Assembly (NCBI GenBank): GCA_029215795.1
Contig: JARDYH010000007.1
Span: forward strand, 103,617,263 to 103,681,262
From: Anniella stebbinsi
Lineage: Eukaryota; Chordata; Lepidosauria; Squamata; Anniellidae
Length of the DNA: 64,000 nt
Reading direction: 5' to 3'
The notes beneath the pieces are model-generated. The model was not told where the DNA came from. It did not search any database and saw nothing but the letters and a program-made list of their open reading frames with translations. The translations under genes were made by a program, and so were the position numbers. Below are positions 36,691 to 48,599 of the stretch, piece by piece; positions within the stretch are counted from its first letter, which is position 1, and the number at the start of each line of letters is the position of its first letter.

Positions 36691-39600
36691 GATAATGTTA
36701 TCAAACCCATAGGGGATCTAAATGGCTATGAGCCTTTCCCCTCCCTGACTCCCTTCCCATCCCGCAGGTTCCTGGTGGACTGGCTAATGCACCCTCTGGC
36801 CTGGTTGTGGTGCTGGTGAACGCCAGGTAGGTTCGCAAGAAGATCCACTCATCCATGATGAGGGATCCAACTTGGTGTGCATCACTGCGACCTGGGTGGG
36901 TGAGCTGGGCAGTGGAGATATGATCGAGCTCTGCCCAACAACCCAAGCTTGAGGGTGGCCATGTTCCATAAAAGTTCAATCTCTGCTTTGGATAGGCTGT
37001 GAGGACCTGTACCTTGTGCTGACAGATCCTGCCCACAGGGAAACCATACTTGCCCGTAGGGAAAATATAGCTCCTCATAGGAAAACCATACTTTCCCTTA
37101 GAAAAACAAAGGACAGTGTTTGCCCATGGGGAAACAGGATAGTGATTGAAAATAGGGAAAATATAGCTCCGCATTGGAAACTAATTGTTGCCCATGCGGA
37201 GACATTGCCTGTCCATAGTGAACCATAGGCCAGCACTTGCCCATGGAGAAACCACACCTGGGCTTTATTTATTTTCCCTAACTTTTGTCACTGCTTCTTA
37301 ACGTTTTCTTTCCTTCCTTATTCTGCTGTCTCTCTGAAAATTGTTACAAACCAGGATGCTTCAGGGTGGAAAAAAGGGTAACGTGGAGGTACAGGGGTAA
37401 GGGAATTCTGGCGCAGTGGGGAGATTCCCCTCCCTGTCTCCCTTCCCATCCCGCAGGTTCCTGGTGGACTGGCTACTGCACCCTCTGGCCTGGTTGTGGT
37501 GCTGGTGAACGCCAGGTGGGTTCGCAAGAAGATCCACTCATCCATGATGAGGGATCTGACTTGGTGTGCATCACTGCGACCTGGGTGGGTGAGCTGGGCA
37601 GTGGAGATATGATCGAGCTCTCCCTAACAACCCAAGCTTGAGGGTGGCCATGTTCCATAAAAGTTCAATCTCTGCTTTGGATAGGCTGTGAGCACCTGTA
37701 CCTTGTGCTGACAGATCCTGCCCACAGGGAAACCATACTTGCCCATAGGGAAAATATAGCTCCTCATAGGAAAACCATACTTGCCCTTAGAAAAACAAAG
37801 GACAGTGTTTGCCCATGGGGAGACAGGATAGTGATTGAGAATAGGGGAAATATAGCTCCGCATAGAAAACTAATTGTTGCCCATGCGGAGACATTGCCTG
37901 TCCACAGTGAACCATAGGCCAGCACTTGCCCATAGAGAAACCACACCTGGGCTTTATTTATTTTCCCTAACTTTTGTCACTGCTTCTTAACGTTTTCTTT
38001 CCTTCCTTATTCTGCTGTCTCTCTGAAAATTGTTACAAACCAGGATGCTTCAGGGTGGAAAGAAGGGTAACGTGGAGGTACAGGGGTAAGGGAATTCTGG
38101 CGCAGTGGGGAGATTCCCCTCCCTGACTCCCTTCCCATCCCGCAGGTTCCTGGAGGACTGGCTACTGCACCCTCTGGCCTGGTTGTGGTGCTGGTGAACG
38201 CCAGGTGGGTTCGCAAGAAGATCCACTCATCCATGATGAGGGATCCGACTTGGTGTGCATCACTGCGACCTGGGTGGGTGAGCTGGGCAGTGGAGATATG
38301 ATCGAGCTCTCCCCAACAACCCAAGCTTGAGGGTGGCCATGTTCCATAAAAGTTCAATCTCTGCTTTGGATAGGCTGTGAGCACCTGTACCTTGTGCTGA
38401 CAGATCCTGCCCACAGGGAAACCATACTTGCCCATAGGGAAAATATAGCTCCTCATAGGAAAACCATACTTGCCCTTAGAAAAACAAAGGACAGTGTTTG
38501 CCCATGGGGAAACAGGATAGTGATTGGGAATAGGGGAAATATAGCTCCGCATAGGAAACTCATTGTTGCCCATGCGGAGACCATGCCTGCTGTTGCGGGA
38601 ATATTTCAGGTATGATCATAACAATAGCTTGTGATAACAACATTTAAATGATTGAGAAACTAATATTGATTTCATGCTTCTAATAAAACCATGTATCTGT
38701 TCTCCTGTAAGATAGAACCAGCAATGTGCTAGCTAGATGTGCTGAGCCTCATCATAATGAACTTTGGTCCACTAGCAACTATATGCATTCTGTATTGTTT
38801 TAGTTTATCTTGACCTCCATCATTCATATGTGGTGCCTTTCTCTGTTTTGACTTAGAGACAAATTACATCATTCCTATGTACAACCCTGTATTATTGTAA
38901 ACTTTCCCCTGGTACAAAGGTGATTCAGTACAAAAGGCTAGATATGCTAATTCTGATGTTTCCAGTTTCCTATATAAGAGTGATACCCTATATACTTAAT
39001 TCAGTCAGAGGTCTATCTCTGGCTCCCTCAGCTGATGTGTCTTCTTCAATAAACCTATCTTTAAGAAACCAATACGTGAGTACCTTTGGACTCCACTGTA
39101 ACTGAGTTTAGTTGCTTGCATGAATATAACTCCTTTGAAGTTATTGGGAGGGAAGTCACTGATCTATGGAAGGTCCCTTCCCATCTTAAGGTTATTCATC
39201 CCTAGTCTACATTTAGGCCAGTTACTGTATCAAAGCATTATAAATAATTAGAGTAAAGATCTTTCTCATAAGAGATCGGCGACAATAAATGACCCCTTTC
39301 TCATAAGAGAGAGTCATAGGCCTCCCTGGGGGACTCAAATTCCTGCCACACCTGCCCATACTGAAACATAGGCCAGCACTTGCCCATAGAGAAACCACAC
39401 CTGGGCTTTATTTATTTTCCCTAACTTTTGTCACTGCTTCTTAACTATTTCTTTCCTTCCTTATTCTACTGCTTCTCTCAAAATTGTTACAAACCAGGAT
39501 GCTTCAGGGTGGAAAAAGGGTAACGTGGAGGTAGAGGGGTAAGGGAAGGTCTGGTGCAATGGGGACATAATGTTATCAAACCCATAGGGAATCTAAATGG

Positions 39601-40637
39601 TTATGAGCCTTTCCCCTCCCTGACTCCCTTCCCATCCCGCAGGTTCCTGGTGGACTGGCTACTGCACCCTCTGGCCTGGTTGTGGTGCTGGTGAATGCCA
39701 GGTGGGTTCGCAACAAGACCCACTCATCCATGATGAGGGATCCGACTTGGTGTGCATCACTGAGACCTGGGTGGGTGAGCTGGGCAGTGTAGATATGACC
39801 CAGCTCTGCCCAAAAACCCAAGCCGGAGGGTGGCCATGTTCCATAAAAGTTCCATAAAAGTTCAATCTCTGATTTGGATAGGCTGTGAGCACCTGTACCT
39901 TGTGCTGACAGATCCTGCCCACAGGGAAACCTGAATTGCCCATGGGGAAAATATAGCTCCACATAGGAAAACCATACTTGCCCTTAGAAAAACAAAGGAC
40001 AGTGTATGCCCATGGGGAGACAGGATAGTGATTGAGAATAGGGAAAATATAGCTCCGCATAGGAAACTCATTGTTGCCCGTGCGGAAACCATACCTGCCC
40101 ATAGTGAACAATAGGCCAGCACTTCCCCATAGAGTAACCACACCTGGGCTTCATTTATTTTCCCTAACTTTTGTCACTGCTTCTTAACTTTTTCTTTCCT
40201 TCCTTATTCTGCTGTCTCTCTGAAAATTGTTACAAACCAGGATGCTTGAGGGTGGAAAGAAGGGTAACGTGGAGGTAGAGGGGTAAGGGAAGGTCTGGCG
40301 CAGTGGGGAGATAATGTTATCAAACCCGTAGGGGATCTAAATGGCTATGAGCTTTTCCCCTCCCTGACTCCCTTCCCATCCCGAAGGTTCCTGGTGGAGT
40401 GGCTAATGCACCCTCTGGCCTGGTTGTGGTGCTGGTGAATGCCAGGTGGGTTCGCAACAAGACCCACTCATCCATGATGAGGGATCTGACTTGGTGTGCA
40501 TCACTGAGACCTGGGTGGGTGAACTGGGCAGTGTAGATATGACCCAGCTCTGCCCAACAACCCAAGCCTGAGGGTGGCCATGTTCCATAAAAGTCCCATA
40601 AAAGTTCAATCTCTGCTTTGGATAGGCTGTGATCAGT
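36691..40637 (+). repeat. Tandem array of about 689-bp composite repeats
   Basis: The same open segment starts at 37016, 37705 and 38394, exactly 689 bp apart. Further, longer units lie at about 39360-40137 and 40138-40637. Each unit joins a pyrimidine-rich leader ('ggctttatttattttccct'), a CR1/L2-type endonuclease fragment and a 'cccatagggaaa' tail. The array is broken by a solo LTR at 38591-39350 and ends abruptly in the next satellite at 40637. Confidence 0.85.
38591..39350 (+). mobile_element. Solo LTR, 760 bp, with 5-bp target duplication
   Basis: It begins TGTTGCGGGAAT and ends ATTCCTGCCACA, near-inverted termini with TG...CA. It is flanked by cctgc at 38586-38590 and 39351-39355. A TATA box (tatataag, 38971) and a polyadenylation signal (aataaa, 39048-39053) sit in LTR order. 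No second LTR or internal region remains, consistent with LTR-LTR recombination. Confidence 0.87.
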
Positions 40638-43600
40638 AGAGCAAATGCTAAAAATGAGAGAAACGGGTTCAATGTAAAGAAACATTGCAGATGAGCATCA
40701 TATCCAGCCATTTAGCCCTAGTTGCATGGATGTACCTTATTTCCAGAGGGTTCCCATGTATTTTTAAGGTACATTCACTAGTAAGACATTTCGTGCAGCT
40801 TTGTAGGAGAAACTGACCAAAATAAGAGAAAACATGTGAAATGCACAGCAAATGCCCAAAATGAGAGAAATGGGTTCAATGTAAAGAAAATTGCAGATGA
40901 GCATCAAAGCACGTATTTAGCACGAGTTACATGGATTTACACTATTTTCAGTGATTTCCCATGTATTCTGACTGTACGTTCGCTAGTAAGACATTTGGTG
41001 CAGCTTTCTAGGATAAACTGACCAAAATAAGAGAAAATGTGTGAAATATTCAGCAAATGCCCAAAATGAGAAAAGAAAAGAAATGAAAATGAAAAGAAAA
41101 TTGCAGATGAGCATCAAAGCACATATTTTCAGTGATTTCCCATGTATTCTTAAGGTTTGTTAGCTAGTAAGTCATTTGATGCAGCTTTCTAGGATAAACT
41201 GACCAAAATAAGAGAAAATGTGTGAAATGTTCAGCAAATGCCAAAAATGAGAGAAACGGGTTCAATGAAAAGAAAATTGCAGATGAGCATCAAAGCACCT
41301 GTTTAGCCCTAGTTGCATGGATTTAGACTATTTCCAGGAATTTCCCATGTATTCTGATGCTACGTTCGCTAGTATGGCATGTGGTGCATTTTCTACGATA
41401 AACTTACCAAAATAAGAGAAAACTTGTGAACTGCACAGCAAATGCCCAAAATGAATGAGTCGTGTTCAATTTAAAGAAATATTGCAGATTAGCATAACCC
41501 ATTTATCCCTAGTTGCATGGATTTATCTTATTTCCAGAAGTTTCCCATGAATTCTTAAGGTAAGTTCGCTAGTAAGTCATTTGATGCAGCTTTCTAGGAT
41601 AAACTAACCAAAAGAAGAGAAAACGTGTGATAAATAGAGCAAATGCCCAAAATGAGAAAACGGGTTCAATGTAAAGAAACATTGGAGCTGAGCATCAAAT
41701 CACCCATTTAGCCCTAGTTGCATGGATTTTTCAGATACGTTCGCTAGTAAGACATTTGGTGCAGCATTCTAGGATAAACTGACCAAAATAAGAGAAAATG
41801 TGTGAACTGCACAGCAAATGCCCAAAATGAGAGAAACGGGTTAAATGTAAAGAAACATTGGACAGGGTAGTCGAGGGAGTTAGTTGAGTTAGTTTGTTTA
41901 TATATTATGTATGTTTGTTTTGTTTTGTTGAAAAATTAATAAAAATTATACAAAAAAAAAAAAAAAGAAACGTTGGAGATGAACATCAAATCACCCATTT
42001 AGCCCTAGTTACATGGATTTTGAAGGTACGTTCGCTAGTAATACATTTGATGCAGCTTTCTAGGATAAACTGACCAAAATAAGAGCATCAAATCACCGGT
42101 TTAGCCCTAGTTGCATGGATTTACACTATTTCCAAGGTTTTCCCATGTATTCTGATGCTACGTTCGCTAGTATGGCATTTGGTGCAGCTTTCTACGATAA
42201 ACTGACCAAAAGAAGAGAAAACGTGTGATAAATAGAGCAAATGCCCAAAATGAGAAAACGAGTTCAATGTAAAGAAACATTGGAGATGAGCATCAAATCA
42301 CCCATTTAGCCCTAGTTGCATGGATTTATCATATTTCCAGAGGTTTCCCATGAATTTTTAAGGTACGTTCACTAGTAAGACATTTGGTACAACTTTCTAG
42401 GATAAACTGACCAAAATAAGAGAAAACGTGTGATGAGTAGAGCAAATGCCCAAAATGAGAGAAACGGGTTCAATGTGAAGAAACATTGCAGATTAGCAGC
42501 AAATTACCTATTTAGCCTTAGTTATATGGATTTACAGTATTTCCAGTCATTTCCCATGTATTCTGAATGTACATTCTCTAGTAAGGGTTTGGTGCAGCTT
42601 TCCAGGATGAATTATTAATATAAAACATGTGAAATCCACAGCAAATGCCCAAAATGTGAGAAACGGGTTCAATGTAGAGAAACATTGCCGATGAGCATCA
42701 AATCACCAATTTAGCCCTAGTTACATGTATTTACACTATTTCCAGGGATTTTCCATGTATTCTGACTGTACGTTCACCTGTAAGGCATTTGGTGCAGCTT
42801 TCCAGGATGAATTATAAATATAAATCATGTGAAATGTACAGCAAATGCCCAAAATGTGAGAAACGGGTTCAATGTAAAGAAACATTGCCAATGAGCATCA
42901 AATCACCCATTTAGCCCTAGTTGCATGGATTTATCATATTTCCAGAGGTTTCCCATGAATTTTTAAGGTACGTTCACTAGTAAGACATTTGGTACAGCTT
43001 TCTAGGATAAACTGACAAAATAAGAGAAAATGTGTGAAATGTACAGCAAATGCCCAAAATGAGAGAAAGGGTTCAATGTAAAGAAGTATTGCAAATGAGC
43101 ATCAAATCACCTATTTAGCCCTAGTTGCATGGATTTACACTATTTTCAGTGATTTCCCATGTATTCTGACTGAACGTTCGCTAGTAAGTCATTTGGAGCA
43201 GCTTTCTGTGATAAAGTAACGAAAAGAAGAGAAAACGTGTGATAAGTAGAACAAATGCCCAAAATGAGAAAACGGGTTCAATGTAAAGAAACATTGCAAA
43301 TGAGCATCAAATAACCCATTTAGCCCAAGTTGCATGGATTTACACTATTTCTAGGGATTTTCCATGTATTCTGACTGTACGTTCGCTAGTAAGGCGTGTG
43401 GTGCAGCTTTCCAGGATGAATTATAAATACAAGAGAAAACATGTGAAATGTACAGCAAATACCCAAAATGTGAGAAACGGGTTCAATGTAAAGCAACATT
43501 GCCGATGAGCATCAAATCACCCATTTAGCCCTAGTTGCATGGATTTATCATATTTCCAGAGGTTTCCCATGAATTTTTAATGTACGTTCACTAGTAAGAC

Positions 43601-44782
43601 ATTTGGTACAGCTTTCTAGGATAAACTGACCAAAATAAGAGAAAACGTGTGATGAGTAGAGCAAATGCCCAAAATGAGAGAAACGGGTTCAATGTGAAGA
43701 AACATTGCAGATTAGCAGCAAATTACCTATTTAGCCTTAGTTACATGGATTTACAGTATTTTCAGTCATTTCCCATGTATTCTGAATGTACATTCTCTAG
43801 TAAGGGTTTGGTGCAGCTTTCCAGGATGAATTATAAATATAAAACATGTGAAATCCATAGCAAATGCCCAAAATGTGAGAAACGGGTTCAATGTAAAGTA
43901 ACATTGCAGATTAGCATCACCTATTTAGCTCTAATTGCATGGATTAACACTATTTTCAGTGATTTCCCTTGTATTCTGACTGTACGTTCGCTGTTAAGGC
44001 ATTTGGTGCAGCTTTCTTGGATAAACTGACCAAAATAAGAGCATCAAATCACCTATTTAGCTCTAGTTGCATGGATTTACACTATTTCCAGGGATTTCCC
44101 ATGTATTCTGATGCTACGTTCGCTAGTATGGCATTTGGTGCAGCTTACTATGAGAAACTGACCAAACTAAGAGAAAATGTGTAAAATGTACAGCAAATGC
44201 CCAAAATGAGAGAAACGGGTTCAATGTAAAGAAACATTGCAGATGAGCATCAAAGCACGTATTTAGCACAAGTTACATGGATTTACACTATTTTCAGTGA
44301 TTTCCCATGTATTGTGACTGTACGTTCGCTGTTAAGGCATTTGGTGCAGCTTTCTACGATAAACTAACCAAAAGAAGAGAACATGTGTGATGAGCAAATG
44401 CCCAAAATGAGTGAGTCGTGTTCAATTTAAAGAAACATTGCAGATGAGCATCAAATCACCAATTTAGCCTTAGTTACATGGATTTACACTACTTCCAGGG
44501 ATTTTCCATGTATTCTGACTGTACGTTCGCTAGTATGGCATTTGGTGCAGCTTTCTACGATAAACTGACCAAAATAAGAAAAAATGTTTGAAATGTTCAG
44601 CAAATGCCCAAAATGAGAGAAACGGGTTCAATGTAAAGAAACATTGGAGATGTACATCAAATCACCCATTTAGCCCTAGTTGCATGGATTTTTAAGGTAC
44701 GTTCACTAGTAATACATTTGATGCAGCATTCTAGGATAAACTGACCAAAATAAGAGCATCAAATCACCTGTTTAGCCCTAGG
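40638..44782 (+). repeat. Diverged satellite, monomer roughly 175-210 bp
   Basis: Recurrent landmarks such as 'agcaaatgcccaaaatgag', 'gccctagttgcatggattt' and 'gtacgttcgctagtaag' repeat at 174-206 bp intervals. Monomers differ by substitutions and deletions. A 1,219-bp higher-order period is visible because the frame starting at 42430 recurs at 43649. The open frames inside are by-products of the repeat. Confidence 0.88.
41862..41963 (+). mobile_element. 5'-truncated LINE 3' end with poly(A)
   Basis: About 90 bp of non-satellite sequence ending 'aattaataaaaattatac' and A15 interrupts a monomer. The flank aaagaaacattgg is repeated after it as aaagaaacgttgg, a 13-bp target duplication with one mismatch. 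The tail resembles the 3' end of the L1 at 10.9 kb. Confidence 0.8.
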
Positions 44783-45263
44783 CCTCCTCCACACGAGACG
44801 TTTAATGAGCCTTAGAGGCTCATTATAAATTTTACCTCCACACCAGCGGAGCGCAAAACGGGCATAGAGGCGCGTTATCTCCCGGATTATGCGCATTATC
44901 GAATGCGCGTTAAATAGCGACTTTTATTTTGCGGCGGGATGTAAAGCGCGTTATGCCCATGTGTACAGTTTTTCAGCGAAGCGCATTTTCGGAGAGGTGT
45001 GAGCAGGAAGAGGGCGGGTTTTGACGAGATGGGCAGGGAGAGGGAAGGGATTTCTGGCGGGAAATTTGAAAAAAGGCCCTCGGGTTATGCGCAGCCGTGC
45101 GGGTGTGTTCACGCAACGGATTGGCTGGAGGCGCAGGTGTGGTCGCGCGCCTATGCATATAAGCACGTGTGCGCGATCCGACCGTTGACCTCATTTAACT
45201 TCGCGACGCCAGAGAGACTGCATCCTGAGTTATTTCCTCTCTACACCTTTTCCACCTAACGAA
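44783..45263 (+). promoter_or_regulatory. Left end and promoter of a Harbinger-like element
   Basis: The satellite stops at 44782 and GC-rich sequence begins with cctcctccacacgagacg. Positions about 44830-44970 match the MITE at 33949. A CCAAT box in inverse orientation (attgg, 45118-45122) and a TATA box (tataag, 45158-45163) lie about 100-145 bp upstream of the ATG at 45264. Confidence 0.65.
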
Positions 45264-45753
45264 ATGGCTGCTCCAGGAAGGGGAGTTTCTTGGAAAAAGG
45301 CAGAGATCCTCGACCTTCTGGACATTTTTGGGGAGCAGAAAGTTCAAGCTCAACTGAATGCCAGCCATAGGAACTTAGATGCCTATGAATCCATTGCTCA
45401 GGAAATGCAAAGAAGGGGCCATATCCGTACAGCGAAGGAGTGCAGGACCAAGGCAAAGGCAATGAGGCAGGAATATCGCAGGGTCGTGAATCATAATTCA
45501 CGATCAGGGAATGATGCTGCCACCTGCCCCTTTTTTGAGGAGCTTCATAGCATTTTTCGGGGGGATGCTACTATTCAACCAAATCGCGTGGGCAGGAGTC
45601 TGAACATCCATCGTGTCCAAGCACCTGCTGCTGCTCCCCCAGTAAGTTCCCCCCTGGCTTTCCTGCTCTCAGAAGGCTCAGAAGAACTGTTCAGCAGTGA
45701 ACTTCAAACAATAGATGTGGAGGACTACCTTGGAACGCCCTACTCTCCCGGAG
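45264..45753 (+). CDS. Myb/SANT-like DNA-binding gene, exon 1
   Basis: This is the first of ten predicted exons (45264-50003) giving 630 codons without a stop. Residues about 8-100 form a trihelix Myb/SANT-like domain. It starts SWKKAEILDLLDIFGE, contains YESIAQEMQRRGH and TAKECRTKAKAMRQEYRRV, and ends with PFFEELHSIFRGD. Such domains occur in the accessory DNA-binding proteins of Harbinger transposons and in host MSANTD/ZSCAN29-type proteins. The start is the ATG at 45264, about 100 bp after a TATA box. The exon ends in phase 1 before GTACAT. The promoter match to the MITE at 33949 suggests a transposon-encoded protein rather than a host gene. A role in binding the element's ends is inferred from family knowledge. 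Confidence 0.8.
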
Positions 45754-45844
45754 GTACATTGATTGTAATTGCCATTTTAAAAAAAATTTCGTTCTTCCTT
45801 CTATTTCATGCCTATAGCTCACATCTGATGTTTTCCCCTTTTAG

Positions 45845-45886
45845 AATTCGAGACACCAGAAGATATTGGAAACGAAGAACCTGAAG
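45845..45886 (+). CDS. Myb/SANT-like gene, exon 2 (acidic, 42 nt)
   Basis: The acceptor is cccttttag and the donor GTATAT. It encodes the acidic FETPEDIGNEEPE. It starts with two bases and ends with one base of split codons, so it matches the phases on both sides and is itself frame-neutral. Confidence 0.7.
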
Positions 45887-46189
45887 GTATATACTGTTTC
45901 TTTTGTTGGGTTGGGAAGACTCTTACCTTTACAACTTAATATTGTGTTCCATGGAATAAAAAATTGTATTCTAAAATGGGGCAGGCAGATGCGGGTGAGC
46001 GGGTGGGGCAGGAGAGGGCAGGAGAGATCTCCTCTAGCTACCCAGCGTTTCTCTGGTCTCTCCAGGGCGGGGGGGAAAAAGGATGAGGCAGCCATTTTGA
46101 ACAACCACCCCCATTTAAAAAGGAGGGAGGTTTGTGATTGTGCCTATTGATGAAACCTCCTAAAAGCTCTTCTTTTTCTGCCACGGCAG

Positions 46190-46282
46190 GAGCCTACAGT
46201 ACCACCAGTGCATCGGAATCCATTGAGCAAGCAGATTTGAGGGCCAGAAATCTCCAGCTGCATCCTGCAGCAGCAGCACCGA
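46190..46282 (+). CDS. Myb/SANT-like gene, exon 3 (founder-like repeat exon, 93 nt)
   Basis: The acceptor is tctgccacggcag and the donor GTAAGT. It encodes a variant of the repeated module (AYSTTSASESIEQADLRARN...). It differs from exons 4-9 at several codons, so it is probably the oldest copy. Phases are the same as in the other repeat exons. Confidence 0.75.
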
Positions 46283-46621
46283 GTAAGTACAGGCCTAGCT
46301 AATTTCTGGGGTCAGACATCATGGAAGGAAGGGAGTTCCCAATGATCTAAGCTGGGTTTATGGGGGGGGAGGGGGAAAGGGGGCCATTGGACACAACATT
46401 GTGGTGCATGGGACCAGAAATTGTGGTCTATGGGAGGGATTCCCGCCTTTTTCTCTACAGCAGTTAAAGTTACATGAGCCCTGACCTCCTTTTCATGTGG
46501 TCAGCCTAGGCAGGCAGCCATTTTGAACACACAAACAACCCCCCCTATTTAAAATGGAGGTTTGTGATTGTGCCTATTGGAATGAAACCTCCTAATAGCT
46601 CTTCTTTTTCTTCCACGGCAG

Positions 46622-46717
46622 CCTACAGAAGCAGCGGTTCCACCAGTGCGTCAGAAACCAGTGAGCAAGCACATTTGAGGGCCAGAAATCTCCAGCATCC
46701 TGCACCAGCACCACCGA
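46622..46717 (+). CDS. Repeat exon 4 (96 nt)
   Basis: Flanked by cag and GTAAGT. It encodes the module YRSSGSTSASETSEQAHLRA... It shares the variant 'AHL' and a gtaagtataggg donor with exon 9, so these two are the closest pair. Its downstream intron is longer (512 bp to the next exon start instead of 339) because it keeps more of a palindromic MITE. Confidence 0.75.
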
Positions 46718-47133
46718 GTAAGTATAGGGCTAATTTCTGGGGTGCATGGGACCAGAAATTGTGGTCTATGGGAGGGATTTCAGCCTTTTTCTCTACAGCA
46801 CTTAAAAGTTACATGAGCCCTGACCTCCTTTTCATGCCCTGCCCTCTTTTGTATATGGTAACTGTAGTATAATACAGCCTGCAACTTTAACTGTGGTGAT
46901 GAAGAGGGAATTTCACCAGGTGCTGCATGCATACAAACGGCACCGGCTGAAATTCCCTTTTCTCTACAGCAGTTAAAGTTACATGAGCCCTGACCTCCTT
47001 TTCATGTGGTCAGCCTAGACGGGCAGCCATTTTGAACACACAAACAACCCCCCCCCCTATTTAAAATGGAGGTTTGTGAGTGTGCCTATTGGAATGAAAC
47101 CTCCTAATAGCTCTTCTTTTTCTTCCACGTCAG

Positions 47134-47229
47134 CCTACAGAAGCAGCGGTTCCACCAGTGCGTCAGAAACCAGTGAGCACGCAGATTTGAGGGCCAGAAA
47201 TCTCCAGCATCCTGCACCAGCACCACCGT
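47134..47229 (+). CDS. Repeat exon 5 (96 nt)
   Basis: Same module with the 'EHADL' variant. The acceptor is cacgtcag and the donor GTAAGTACTGGG. It ends with T instead of A, changing the split codon to Ser. Confidence 0.75.
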
Positions 47230-47472
47230 GTAAGTACTGGGCTAATTTCTGGGGTGCATGGGACAAGAAATTGTGGTCTATGGGAGGGATTTCAGCCTTT
47301 TTCTCTACAGCAGTTAAAGTTACATGAGCCCTGACCTCCTTTTCATGTGGTCAGCCTAGGCAGGCAGCCATTTTGAACACACAAACAACCCCCCCCCTAT
47401 TTAAAATGGAGGTTTGTGATTGTGCCTTTGGAATGAAACCTCCTAATAGCTCTTCTTTTTCTTCCACGTCAG

Positions 47473-47568
47473 CCTACAGAAGCAGCGGTTCCACCAGTGC
47501 ATCAGAAACCATTGAGCAAGCAGATTTGAGGGCCAGAAATCTCCAGCATCCTGCACCAGCACCACCGT
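47473..47568 (+). CDS. Repeat exon 6 (96 nt)
   Basis: Same module with the 'ETIEQADL' variant. It starts exactly 339 bp after exon 5. Intron sequence is almost identical to neighbouring units. Confidence 0.75.
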
Positions 47569-47811
47569 GTAAGTACTGGGCTAATTTCTGGGGTGCATGG
47601 GACAAGAAATTGTGGTCTATGGGAGGGATTTCAGCCTTTTTCTCTACAGCAGTTAAAGTTACATGAGCCCTGACCTCCTTTTCATGTGGTCAGCCTAGGC
47701 AGGCAGCCATTTTGAACACACAAACAACCCCCCCCCTATTTAAAATGGAGGTTTGTGATTGTGCCTTTGGAATGAAACCTCCTAATAGCTCTTCTTTTTC
47801 TTCCACGTCAG

Positions 47812-47907
47812 CCTACAGAAGCAGCGGTTCCACCAGTGCGTCAGAAACCAGTGAGCAAGCAGATTTGAGGGCCAGAAATCTCCAGCATCCTGCACCAGCA
47901 CCACCGT
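47812..47907 (+). CDS. Repeat exon 7 (96 nt)
   Basis: Same module ('ETSEQADL'), 339 bp after exon 6, with acceptor cacgtcag and donor GTAAGTACTGGG. Confidence 0.75.
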
Positions 47908-48150
47908 GTAAGTACTGGGCTAATTTCTGGGGTGCATGGGACAAGAAATTGTGGTCTATGGGAGGGATTTCAGCCTTTTTCTCTACAGCAGTTAAAGTTA
48001 CATGAGCCCTGACCTCCTTTTCATGTGGTCAGCCTAGGCAGGCAGCCATTTTGAACACACAAACAACCCCCCCCCTATTTAAAATGGAGGTTTGTGATTG
48101 TGCCTTTGGAATGAAACCTCCTAATAGCTCTTCTTTTTCTTCCACGGCAG

Positions 48151-48246
48151 CCTACAGAAGCAGCGGTTCCACCAGTGCATCAGAAACCATTGAGCAAGCA
48201 GATTTGAGGGCCAGAAATCTCCAGCATCCTGCACCAGCACCACCGT
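48151..48246 (+). CDS. Repeat exon 8 (96 nt)
   Basis: Same module ('ETIEQADL'), 339 bp after exon 7, with acceptor cacggcag and donor GTAAGTACTGGG. Confidence 0.75.
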
Positions 48247-48489
48247 GTAAGTACTGGGCTAATTTCTGGGGTGCATGGGATAAGAAATTGTGGTCTATGG
48301 GAGGGATTTCAGCCTTTTTCTCTACAGCAGTTAAAGTTACATGAGCCCTGACCTCCTTTTCATGTGGTCAGCCTAGGCAGGCAGCCATTTTGAACACACA
48401 AACAACCCCCCCCCTATTTAAAATGGAGGTTTGTGATTGTGCCTTTGGAATGAAACCTCCTAATAGCTCTTCTTTTTCTTCCACGGCAG

Positions 48490-48585
48490 CCTACAGAAGC
48501 AGCGGTTCCACCAGTGCGTCAGAAACCAGTGAGCAAGCACATTTGAGGGCCAGGAATCTCCAGCATCCTGCACCAGCACCACCGA
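48490..48585 (+). CDS. Repeat exon 9 (96 nt)
   Basis: Last intact copy ('ETSEQAHL'), 339 bp after exon 8, with donor GTAAGTATAGGG as in exon 4. A further unit starts at about 49100 but breaks off at 'taatagctcttg', just before where its exon should begin. Confidence 0.75.
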
Positions 48586-48599
48586 GTAAGTATAGGGCT

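Noticed and set aside
40836..44184. Open frames beginning MMSRANAQNERNG
   Set aside because: Satellite-derived; the same frame repeats with the 1,219-bp period.
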